NCBI RefSeq assembly: GCF_001026695.1
Contig: NZ_LDNB01000014.1
Coordinates: forward strand, 323,760-387,759
DNA: 64,000 bases
Direction: 5' to 3'
Source of the DNA: Neobacillus vireti
GTDB lineage: Bacteria; Bacillota; Bacilli; Bacillales; Cytobacillaceae
This document shows positions 53,063 to 60,677 of the stretch, piece by piece; the stretch's first letter is position 1; every line of letters begins with the position of its first letter. The translations under genes and the position numbers were made by a program. Under the pieces are notes generated by a model. It did not search any database. It worked only from the letters and a program-made list of their open reading frames with translations, and was not told the origin of the DNA.

Positions 53063-54286
53063 ATGAAGACAATTGTCTTTTTGGGATGTAACAATTCTGG
53101 CACTAGTAAAGAAGCGCTAACGATAGCAAAAGAAATGGGATACTTCATTGTTTTGTTAACAAACAAGAAAAATCACATGTTGAAAAAATACGAATTTCCA
53201 GGTGTTGATCAAGTTGTTTTTATCAACGACTTATTAGATGAAGTAAAGGTTCTCGATGAACTGACAAAATTAACGGTAACAGGAAAACAAATATGTGCAT
53301 GCCTTAGTTTTATTGATCCCTATGTTTCTTTTGCCGCAAAACTGTCTGAACATCTAGGACTGGTAAAACTATCGGTGGACTCACTTTATATTATGGAAAA
53401 TAAAATTAGGTTTAGAGAAAAATTAACAGATCTTTCGAGTTCGCCTTTTTATGTAGTCTTTAATAATAGTATACCTGTTGACCAGTTTGTACAGCGGTAT
53501 AAAGCATTTTTGCCATTGATATTGAAACCGCCGGCTTCCAATGGTTCAAAGAATGTCCTCTTGGTTGAAACAATAGAAAAGTTTATGGCCGGTATAAAAT
53601 TTCTACAAATAAAATATCCAACACAGCCGCTATTAGTGGAAGAATATTTATTAGGGCCTCAGTTTTTAATTGAGATCATTGTAACCAACAATGAAATGAC
53701 TGTTGTCGGAGTGATTGAACAAGAATTTACAAACAACGAAAGATTTATCGTGACTGGATATAAATACCCTGCAAGATTAACGAATGAAGAATATAAAAAC
53801 CTTGTTGATTCCATCACAGCCATTGTTGACCAAGTAGGACTTTCAAATGGATCGTGTCATTTAGAGATGAGAATTGTACAAGGGGAATGGAAACTTGTCG
53901 AGATCAATCCAAGAATGTCTGGTGGAGCGATGAACCAAATCATTGAGGAAGGAACAGGAATTAACCTCATTAAAGAAATAGTAAGAATGGCTCTCGGTGA
54001 GCAACCCTTATTAATCGAAACACGAAAACAACATGTGTACGCCATATATTTAACGATTGGTTCTCAAGGAAAGCTACTCAAAGTAACAGGTATGGATCAA
54101 GCTTTGAGGCATGAAGGTGTAAAATACGTCCATATCAAGCCAAAGGAAGGAAATATATTAATCGTCCCCTACTCTATGGGCAATCGTTATGCCTGCATCA
54201 TTGCAGCCTCGGAATCTCCAGAAATAGCAAAATCTAGCGCAATAGCCGCTGCACAGGAGATAAAGTTTTATTTGGAACCAATTTGA
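53063..54286 (+). CDS. ATP-grasp ligase, L-amino-acid-ligase type, paralogue A
   Basis: 407 residues from ATG 53063 (53051 is an in-frame alternative). An N-terminal pre-ATP-grasp Rossmann domain (TIVFLGCNNSGTSKEAL) is followed by an ATP-grasp core: PLILKPPASNGSKNVLLVE, VEEYLLGPQF, the metal site CHLEMRIVQGEWKLVEINPR and MSGGAMNQ. The C-terminus resembles the LAL_C2 domain (HIKPKEGNILIVPYSMGNRY). Such enzymes join amino acids or acids by acyl-phosphate chemistry (BacD/YwfE type). It is clearly paralogous to the gene at 57618. CATATGTTA (53019-53027), a sigma-K-like -10, lies just upstream. It overlaps the CotZ-like gene. Confidence 0.88.
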   Translation: MKTIVFLGCNNSGTSKEALTIAKEMGYFIVLLTNKKNHMLKKYEFPGVDQVVFINDLLDEVKVLDELTKLTVTGKQICACLSFIDPYVSFAAKLSEHLGLVKLSVDSLYIMENKIRFREKLTDLSSSPFYVVFNNSIPVDQFVQRYKAFLPLILKPPASNGSKNVLLVETIEKFMAGIKFLQIKYPTQPLLVEEYLLGPQFLIEIIVTNNEMTVVGVIEQEFTNNERFIVTGYKYPARLTNEEYKNLVDSITAIVDQVGLSNGSCHLEMRIVQGEWKLVEINPRMSGGAMNQIIEEGTGINLIKEIVRMALGEQPLLIETRKQHVYAIYLTIGSQGKLLKVTGMDQALRHEGVKYVHIKPKEGNILIVPYSMGNRYACIIAASESPEIAKSSAIAAAQEIKFYLEPI

Positions 54287-54849
54287 GTGATAATTGGGTA
54301 AAATGTCCAAGCATGAATTCCTTTACAATTCGCACACTCCCCTTGATCGATAAATATCATATTAAAAAGGACAGATACAGGGAGCTGTCAGTGAAATTGA
54401 GTAGCGAGAAAAGAAGTATACATGGTTTATGTGAAGCGCTTTTTGAATTGAAATCATTGCAAGACTTATTAACCGATTCCTCGAACAAATTTTCTGGAAA
54501 ATTGCTTGCTAAATTAGTAGGCGTAGACACTATTCCTTTCGTATTATTGACGAAAGATGGATTCCTTTCATACAAGGGTGTGGAGGTCAATCATGAAAAT
54601 GGGCAGGAAGAGTCCTTTACATCTAATTATTTTCGAATTGAATCGATTGAAAAAGAAGGACGCTATGCAACGATTTCATTACTTCGTCCCCTAGATATAC
54701 ATGGTGAAACTCCACACTCACATAGTGATGTTATGAGATTAAAGAAAACATCTAACCGTATAAAAGTTGATTTATTAAATATATATGCCATTCAAACCTT
54801 AGATATTGAATTCCTTAAAAGGGAAATCATTATTGAGCCAAAATGGTAA
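54283..54849 (+). CDS. CotZ/CotY/ExsY-like spore-coat protein lacking most cysteines
   Basis: 188 residues from TTG 54283, overlapping the upstream stop. The second half follows the CotY/CotZ pattern closely: GLCEALFELKSLQDLL, DTIPFVLLTKDGFLSYKG, SNYFRIESIEKEGRYATISL, LLRPLDIHGE, MRLKKTSNRIKVDLLN and IYAIQTLDIEF. CotZ-family proteins cross-link the coat crust or exosporium through many cysteines. Here those positions are Ser, Leu, Met or other residues, and only two cysteines remain (near residues 8 and 49). The similarity ties the neighbouring ligases to the spore surface. It may be a scaffold that does not form disulfide lattices. Terminator follows. Confidence 0.78.
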   Translation: MSDNWVKCPSMNSFTIRTLPLIDKYHIKKDRYRELSVKLSSEKRSIHGLCEALFELKSLQDLLTDSSNKFSGKLLAKLVGVDTIPFVLLTKDGFLSYKGVEVNHENGQEESFTSNYFRIESIEKEGRYATISLLRPLDIHGETPHSHSDVMRLKKTSNRIKVDLLNIYAIQTLDIEFLKREIIIEPKW

Positions 54850-54862
54850 TGTATTAACTTTC

Positions 54863-54889
54863 GCCCTATGTGTTCATGGGGCCTTTTTT
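54863..54889 (+). terminator. Terminator after the CotZ-like gene
   Basis: GCCCTATG/CATGGGGC stem with one T-G pair (54863-54870, 54875-54882), then TTTTTT. Confidence 0.85.
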
Positions 54890-55038
54890 ATGGAAAAAGG
54901 TAGCGCTGTGTAAAATGCACGATTTATGCGTCCTCAATCATGAAATATCAATAAAACTGCACTTCTGTCCGTTTCAAATTGGTTAGTAATTGAATGTAAT
55001 GTATAAGGTTTTAAAGTTCAAGTAAAGGAGATTATTTA

Positions 55039-57204
55039 ATGACATTGATAGGAATGTTACATCATCGTAAAGACCCGACAACAGTCATAAAGTCTTATGC
55101 CTATGCTGCCGTTGCTAAAGCAGAAGGGGCCAAGTTTTTCTATTTTTCACCTGGAACAGTGAATTTTGTTAACAGCTCCATTAAGGGACAAGTATATGAA
55201 AACGGCATATGGGTAGAGAGAATAATGCCTTTCCCAGATGTTATCTACAATGCAGGGAGTCCTGAAAAACTCGCTAAGTCTAAGGAAATTATTCAAAGGT
55301 TAAAAGAAAAGATCCCCTTTACCACCCATTCGATCGGTAATAAATGGAATATTAATGAGCGGTTAAAAGAGGCAAAAGAATTCTCAAACTATCTAATTCC
55401 GTCAGAAATTGTAATAGATACTGAGCATTTCTTCAAACTTGTGGCTGCATTTGAAAAGGTTGTATTTAAACCGATTGATGGAAGAAAAGGGCAAGGGATC
55501 TTTTTCATTTCCCAAAGTGATGCTGACTTTCTCGTTAAGAAGGACTCCCATACTATTTACTACTCCAAACAACAACTAAACGACCTTATTAAATCAAAAC
55601 TGTCATCAGGAACCTTTATTGCTCAACCCTATATCCAATCTGTCACAAAATCCGGACAAGTCTACGATTTCAGACTCCATGTTCAAAAAGATGGTGATGG
55701 AAAATGGGTGATCACCACGATCTATCCGCGAGTTGCTCCAATGGGATCTATTATTGCCAATATTAACAATGGAGGTTTCACCAATTATTTAGATCCTTTT
55801 TTACAGCAAGAATTCAAAGAAGAAGCATTTAATATTAGACGAACACTCGAACATTTTTCTTTGGCATTAGCCAATCATTTAGATGAACTTCAAATGCTAC
55901 AATACGGGGAGGTCATTGATGAAATTGGCGTAGACGTAGGACTAGATGAGAATTCTAAAATCTGGATATACGAGGTAAACTGGCGGCCGGGTTGTCCACC
56001 TGCCTTTTATTTGGAGTTAGATGTAGTAATTAATTCGATTAGATATGCCATGTTTTTAGCAAAGAACCAAATTATGATTACCAAAAAAATAAAAGAATTA
56101 AAGCGGGAAAAAACGGTAGCAAAGAAGGAAATACCGATTATCGCGATAACTGGGAGTGCAGGTAAAACAACGTCCAAAGCATTTCTTGCATCGATTTTAT
56201 CAAAGAAATGGAATACTTTTGAATCTAAAGATTATTGGAATACAACAGAGCATACGAAAAAACATGCGGCAGAAATCAATCCAGCCCATGAAGCAGTTGT
56301 ATTAGAGTATGGAATGGCCTATCCCGGTGTCATTACTGAACATTGCAGCATCATCAAGCCTAATATAAGCATCGTGACAAATATCGGTTTAGCCCATGTA
56401 GGTAATTTCCATGACGATATTAAAGGAGTCGCTCATGCAAAATCGGAATTGATTCATGGGATGGATCAAAATGGCGTCCTATTTCTAAACAAGGATGATC
56501 CTAATTCAACCTATTTAGAAACCCAAAATTTTAAGGGGACGATCTTCACAGTTGGAATAAATTCAGCTGCTGACTACAGAGCCTACGATGTTAAATACGC
56601 ACACTCAGGAATGAATTTCAAGATGAAGCTTAAAGGGCAGGAAATATCACTTTTCATTCCTATTTTAGGGGAGCACCATGTATACAATGCTCTAAACGCG
56701 ATTGCTGTTGCAGACTACTTAGGGTTTACGCCAATGGAAATTAAATTGGGGCTGCTTTTTAGAAAACCACCTAGAAGACTGACTATTTATAACTGCCGTG
56801 ACAATATAACCGTAATAGATGATACTGTTCATTCCCATCCTCAAGGAGTGCGAGCTGCAATCGATGTTCTTTCAAATGTTGGAAAGCACCGAAAAATAGC
56901 GATTATTGGACAGATGAGGGAATTGGGGAACTTAAGGGAGGAAGAGTATCGTAAAGTCGGAGAATATGTTCATGATAAAAAAATTGACCTTTTAATTACT
57001 TATGGTTTTCGAACAGAAGAGATTGGAACACAAGCAATTGCAAAAGGTCATTCCGCCAAAAATGTCTTCCACTTCACTAATCGGGACCAATTACATGAAT
57101 TGTTATTGAAGATTGTAAAAAAAGATGACACGATTTTGGTCAAAGGAGCGAGTAAAACGAATATGTTTGATACCGTAAAGTTTTTAGATCAAACATTTAG
57201 ATAG
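55039..57204 (+). CDS. Fusion of YheC/D-type ATP-grasp and MurF-like ligase
   Basis: 721 residues. Residues 1-345 are an ATP-grasp domain of the YheC/YheD spore-coat group: GMLHHRKDPTTVIKSYAYAA, FSPGTVNF, FKPIDGRKGQGIFFI, YDFRLHVQKDGDGKW and the metal site KIWIYEVNWRPGCPPAFY. Residues 365-721 are a Mur-ligase unit: P-loop ITGSAGKTTSK (371-380), VTNIGLAHVGN, probable carbamylated Lys468 in HAKSELI, LGEHHVYNALNAIA (543-556), and DDTVHSHPQGVRAA (594-607) where MurF has DDSYNANP. The N-terminal UDP-binding domain of MurF is missing, its place taken by the ATP-grasp. Cyanophycin synthetase has the same order of catalytic domains. AAAGGAG precedes the ATG. Likely an amide-bond-forming enzyme for a spore-surface polymer; substrates unknown. 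Confidence 0.9.
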   Translation: MTLIGMLHHRKDPTTVIKSYAYAAVAKAEGAKFFYFSPGTVNFVNSSIKGQVYENGIWVERIMPFPDVIYNAGSPEKLAKSKEIIQRLKEKIPFTTHSIGNKWNINERLKEAKEFSNYLIPSEIVIDTEHFFKLVAAFEKVVFKPIDGRKGQGIFFISQSDADFLVKKDSHTIYYSKQQLNDLIKSKLSSGTFIAQPYIQSVTKSGQVYDFRLHVQKDGDGKWVITTIYPRVAPMGSIIANINNGGFTNYLDPFLQQEFKEEAFNIRRTLEHFSLALANHLDELQMLQYGEVIDEIGVDVGLDENSKIWIYEVNWRPGCPPAFYLELDVVINSIRYAMFLAKNQIMITKKIKELKREKTVAKKEIPIIAITGSAGKTTSKAFLASILSKKWNTFESKDYWNTTEHTKKHAAEINPAHEAVVLEYGMAYPGVITEHCSIIKPNISIVTNIGLAHVGNFHDDIKGVAHAKSELIHGMDQNGVLFLNKDDPNSTYLETQNFKGTIFTVGINSAADYRAYDVKYAHSGMNFKMKLKGQEISLFIPILGEHHVYNALNAIAVADYLGFTPMEIKLGLLFRKPPRRLTIYNCRDNITVIDDTVHSHPQGVRAAIDVLSNVGKHRKIAIIGQMRELGNLREEEYRKVGEYVHDKKIDLLITYGFRTEEIGTQAIAKGHSAKNVFHFTNRDQLHELLLKIVKKDDTILVKGASKTNMFDTVKFLDQTFR

Positions 57205-57304
57205 GTTTTATCGGTTTAATAAGTTTCAATGTAAAAAACGATTTTGGCGATTGCAAAGGCACTGAAAAAGTCCCTTAATTTTAGGGTTATGTGTCTTAAT
57301 TGGC

Positions 57305-57437
57305 TGTTGATTTCCGCTCCAGGCGGCTTCGCTTTCCGCGGGCGTGCCGGGGAGCCTCCTCGGCGCTTTAGCGCCTGCGGGGTCTCCCCTGCCCCGTACT
57401 CCCGCAGGAGTCTTCGCCGCCTTCCGCTCCAATCAAC
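57305..57437. repeat. GC-rich palindromic repeat element
   Basis: About 133 bp, far more GC-rich than its surroundings, bounded by TGTTGATTTCCGCTCCAGGCGG-like and CGCCTTCCGCTCCAATCAACA-like ends that are imperfectly inverted. Contains GGCGCTTTAGCGCC as a perfect hairpin. Elements of this kind recur between genes in Bacillus. It sits just after the fusion gene. Confidence 0.75.
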
Positions 57438-57472
57438 AGGGTTCTTTTAATTAGATAGATACCCTCATGAAC

Positions 57473-57524
57473 AAAAAGACGACTCTAAAATCCACTTTTG
57501 GAATTTTAGAGTCGTCTTTTTTTA
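57473..57524. terminator. Strong bidirectional terminator
   Basis: Perfect 19-bp stem (57473-57491, 57503-57521; AAAAAGACGACTCTAAAAT and its complement) and T-run, between the fusion gene (+) and ATP-grasp paralogue B (-). Confidence 0.95.
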
Positions 57525-57617
57525 CTGCTATTCAGCACTAATGAAAAATACAAAGTTTTCCAACGTCCTCGGATATTGCCGAAGTCCTTTTTGGGGTAGG
57601 AACTATCTTTTGATGTA

Positions 57618-58850
57618 TCATTTTCCCGTTTCATCCACCGCTAGATGGAACTGAATCTCGTTTGCAGCACTCTTTGCCAGTTTTTTAGCTTCTTCCATAC
57701 TTTCCCCTGTTGCAATCACGTAGGCATATCTATGACCCATTGATAATGGCGGTGTTAACTTAGTTCCCTTTTTAGGCTTCACGTAAACTTTAACTACACC
57801 TGGGGACCTTAATGCCCTCCTTTTTCCCGTAACCTTTTCTAATATTCCCTTTTTCGAAATAATGACGTGCTGCGTAAATACGTAATTCGTACATTTTGGT
57901 TTTAGTGACGGAATTTCTCCTAAATATAATTTAAGAGTTTCTTCTACTAAATTAAACCCAAATGCAGCTAGGATCATATCATTCATTGCACCACCAGAAA
58001 TTCTTGGGTTGATTTCAATGAGTTTCCAGCCGTCTTTTGTCCGACGTATTTCAAGATGAAGGGCGCCATTCTTAATTCCGAACTGGGAAATGATAGATTG
58101 CAGGACCTCTTCAATTCCTGCTTTTATTTGATTGGGAACTTCCGCAAGTACACCATAACCTGTAATAATAAATCTTTTACCCTGCGTAATTTCTTGTTCG
58201 AAAATGCCAGCAATCATAATCTTGTTGTTGTATATGAGCGCCTCGACTAAATATTGGTTTCCGTCAATATATTCTTCAATAATAATTGCTTCATCGGGGT
58301 TCTTTTCTTGCAATTTTTCTACCTGTTTTTCTAATTTTTCCTTTTTATCCACGAATATCACATCTTTAGAACCTGTTGATTTAGCGGATTTCACCATGAC
58401 CGGAAATGTTAGATCTTTGTCTATCTTTTTGACTGGAATCTCTTTGCCTTTAGTGATAATAAAAAAATTAGGGGTGTATGGTTGTTCACTTAGAAAAAAT
58501 CTTGTTGCCTCTTTATTTTCCATTTTTGAAATGGCTTCAGACGAAATATCATTCTTACAAAATTCATCACAAAGAATGGCGGCACTATGGACACTAGAAT
58601 CAATAAAACTGACAATCGTCTTAATATCCTTTCCTTTTAATTGCAATTTTCTGATTTCACCTTTCATTTCTGAAAGATTATTCGTATTAACAAAAATCAT
58701 CTCATGAACATCCGTGTACTCTTTCCGTTGTTCTAATTGTTTTTCATTATTCGTGAAAACAACTGTAAAAAAACCGAGTCGCTCTGCTGCTTTAATCGCT
58801 TCTCTACTCGATCCAGATTTATTTGTGCCGATAAAAATAATCGTTTTCAA
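57618..58850 (-). CDS. ATP-grasp ligase, L-amino-acid-ligase type, paralogue B
   Basis: 410 residues. TTG 58850 is preferred because AGGGAG lies eight bases upstream; GTG 58859 overlaps that site, and paralogue A starts at the same MKTI position. Same architecture as A: TIIFIGTNKSGSSREAIKAA, FPVMVKSAKSTGSKDVIFVD, IEEYIDGNQYLVEALIYN, HLEIRRTKDGWKLIEINPR, ISGGAMND, then an LAL_C2-like end (VYVKPKKGTKLTPPLSMGHR). It is on the opposite strand to the rest of the ligase set, with its own upstream region. Its likely role is to activate one amino acid or carboxylate and join it to an amine. Confidence 0.88.
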   Translation of the reverse strand: MKTIIFIGTNKSGSSREAIKAAERLGFFTVVFTNNEKQLEQRKEYTDVHEMIFVNTNNLSEMKGEIRKLQLKGKDIKTIVSFIDSSVHSAAILCDEFCKNDISSEAISKMENKEATRFFLSEQPYTPNFFIITKGKEIPVKKIDKDLTFPVMVKSAKSTGSKDVIFVDKKEKLEKQVEKLQEKNPDEAIIIEEYIDGNQYLVEALIYNNKIMIAGIFEQEITQGKRFIITGYGVLAEVPNQIKAGIEEVLQSIISQFGIKNGALHLEIRRTKDGWKLIEINPRISGGAMNDMILAAFGFNLVEETLKLYLGEIPSLKPKCTNYVFTQHVIISKKGILEKVTGKRRALRSPGVVKVYVKPKKGTKLTPPLSMGHRYAYVIATGESMEEAKKLAKSAANEIQFHLAVDETGK

Positions 58851-59051
58851 ACGTTCCACTCCCTAAAATAAACTTCATTTGTACAACTCGTTATATAAGT
58901 ATGAATTAAACCGTTTTTTGTATGGTTATGTATCCTGTAAAATGGGTCAGCAGAAAACAATCTTTTAAAAGGACACCAATATTAATCCATATGTACAAGC
59001 AAGTTGAAAACGCGCACATATGATGATTATGAGAAAGGAGTGTGATAGTAA

Positions 59052-60431
59052 ATGAAGCCCTTATCGGTCGAGTGTATCAGAACTATCTTTTCCGGTGACT
59101 TGATTCAAGGGTCTGATGATGTAATTGTTCATTTTGGCGCATACCGACATAAACAAATAAAGAATCAAAATACCATTCTTTTTTTAAGGAGAAAAGTTGT
59201 CAATTTGAAAAAGCTAGAAGTATATTTCCCTTTAGTGCTTGTAACAGACCAAACCATTAGCAGGAGTGAACAATTTAAGAATTTAACAATCATAATGGTC
59301 AAGGATGTGGAAGAAGCTTATTGGAAATTTGTAAAGTACTACCGAAGCCTTTTTCATATTCCTGTTGTAGCTATAACAGGGACAGCAGGAAAAACAACGA
59401 CAAAAGATATGATTAGTCATATTCTTTCAGCTAAAAAAACAATTACAGCTACAAATAGTACCAATAATTCTCGAACAGCTCACTTACAATACCTCCTTAG
59501 CATTGATGATGACACAGAAGCAGCTGTATTTGAAACAGCGGTTGGAGCACCTGGAGATGTGCTAAAAGCAGGGGAGTATTTTAAACCGACTATCGGCATT
59601 ATTACAAACATAGGCGCACACCACTTGAATTACTGTAAAACGCTAGAAGGCTATATCCAGGCAAAAGCAGAAATGGCAAAAATACTTGATCAATCAAGTG
59701 TACTTATTATTAATTCGGAAGATGATAACACGAAAAAAATAGATTTATCCAATTATCTTGGACGGATCATAAAAGTTGGCATCGATCCATCCTGCCACTT
59801 TAAAGCAGCTGGTATTAAATATTGTAAAGACGGGATGGAATTTAATGTCCAACACGAGGAGAAAAACTACTCTGTTTTCGTTCCAGGCTATGGCGAGCAA
59901 CAAGTTTATAATGCACTTGCCGCACTTGCAGCTGTCCATGAAATAGGAATTGATCTTCTGGAAGCGGCAGATCGATTAAAAACATATAAAAATCTAAATA
60001 AGCATCTTCAAGTACGTGAAGGACTTAATGGCGCTACGATCCTTGATGACACATGGAGCCTAACAACCACGTCATTAAAGGCCGCTTTAAAGGTGTTAAG
60101 TGAAGTTGGAGAATCGAAAAAGAAGGTGGCTATTTTAGGAACTATTACGGATTTAGGATCTTGGGGATACGTCATTCATGAACAGGCAGGGGAAATTATA
60201 AGCGAGTCAGATGTTGATGTTCTCATTACGATAGGTTTCCACGCCCGTATTATGGCTGATTACTTATTAAAAATAGGAACGACTTCAACGGTCTATTCAT
60301 TTAACAATAGCACCCTTGTTTATGATCTTTTAAAAGAAATCGTTGATGAAAATACAATTGTCCTGATTAAAGGGGATATGTATAGCAAACCAATGATTGA
60401 ATTGGCATCTAAATTACGAAAGAAGATATAG
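59052..60431 (+). CDS. MurF-like ligase A
   Basis: 459 residues with a full MurF layout. The N-terminal domain (1-100) has lost the UDP-MurNAc 'DSR' signature (reads HFGAYRHKQIKNQN). The central ATPase has P-loop ITGTAGKTTTKDM (108-120), TNIGAHHLNY and probable carbamylated Lys205 (QAKAEMAK). The C-terminal part has GYGEQQVYNALAALAAV and DDTWSLTTTSLKAAL (332-346), where MurF has DDSYNANPxSxxAAL. It should form an amide bond using ATP but not on the normal cell-wall precursor. It is closely paralogous to the next gene and more distantly to the fusion. AAGGAG is 11 bases before the ATG. A near sigma-K -10 (CATATGATG) is at 59017-59025. Confidence 0.88.
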   Translation: MKPLSVECIRTIFSGDLIQGSDDVIVHFGAYRHKQIKNQNTILFLRRKVVNLKKLEVYFPLVLVTDQTISRSEQFKNLTIIMVKDVEEAYWKFVKYYRSLFHIPVVAITGTAGKTTTKDMISHILSAKKTITATNSTNNSRTAHLQYLLSIDDDTEAAVFETAVGAPGDVLKAGEYFKPTIGIITNIGAHHLNYCKTLEGYIQAKAEMAKILDQSSVLIINSEDDNTKKIDLSNYLGRIIKVGIDPSCHFKAAGIKYCKDGMEFNVQHEEKNYSVFVPGYGEQQVYNALAALAAVHEIGIDLLEAADRLKTYKNLNKHLQVREGLNGATILDDTWSLTTTSLKAALKVLSEVGESKKKVAILGTITDLGSWGYVIHEQAGEIISESDVDVLITIGFHARIMADYLLKIGTTSTVYSFNNSTLVYDLLKEIVDENTIVLIKGDMYSKPMIELASKLRKKI

Positions 60432-60450
60432 CCCTCCTTTTACATTCTTT

Positions 60451-60504
60451 GTATAAGAGGGGAATATTTCTGTCCTAGTATAAGAGGGGAATATTTCTGT
60501 CCTA
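60451..60504 (+). repeat. Perfect 27-bp tandem duplication
   Basis: The unit GTATAAGAGGGGAATATTTC plus TGTCCTA occurs twice without mismatch (60451-60477, 60478-60504), directly after MurF-like gene A. Recent origin is implied. Confidence 0.95.
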
Positions 60505-60626
60505 GAAAACCAATTTATCAGAATATATCGAAAGCCAAACAAGATTAAATCTCCTTCTTTCCATGAGTGTGACCCTGCCTCCACCGAGCCCATGAAGAAA
60601 TTAGCATATTCCTATTCAATACCTAT

Positions 60627-60654
60627 ACATTATGAATTGGGTTTTCATATGATA
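60627..60654 (+). promoter_or_regulatory. Candidate sigma-K promoter of MurF-like gene B
   Basis: AC at 60627-60628, 17 bases, then CATATGATA at 60646-60654 (consensus CATAnnnTA). It is 24 bp before the TTG start, leaving room for AAAGGAGG at 60663-60670. Fits late mother-cell expression. Confidence 0.4.
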
Positions 60655-60677
60655 TTCAGAAGAAAGGAGGAAGTTGA

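Noticed and set aside
57226..57450. Open frames on both strands in the GC-rich element after the fusion gene
   Set aside because: They are by-products of a palindromic GC-rich repeat; no ribosome sites or protein features.
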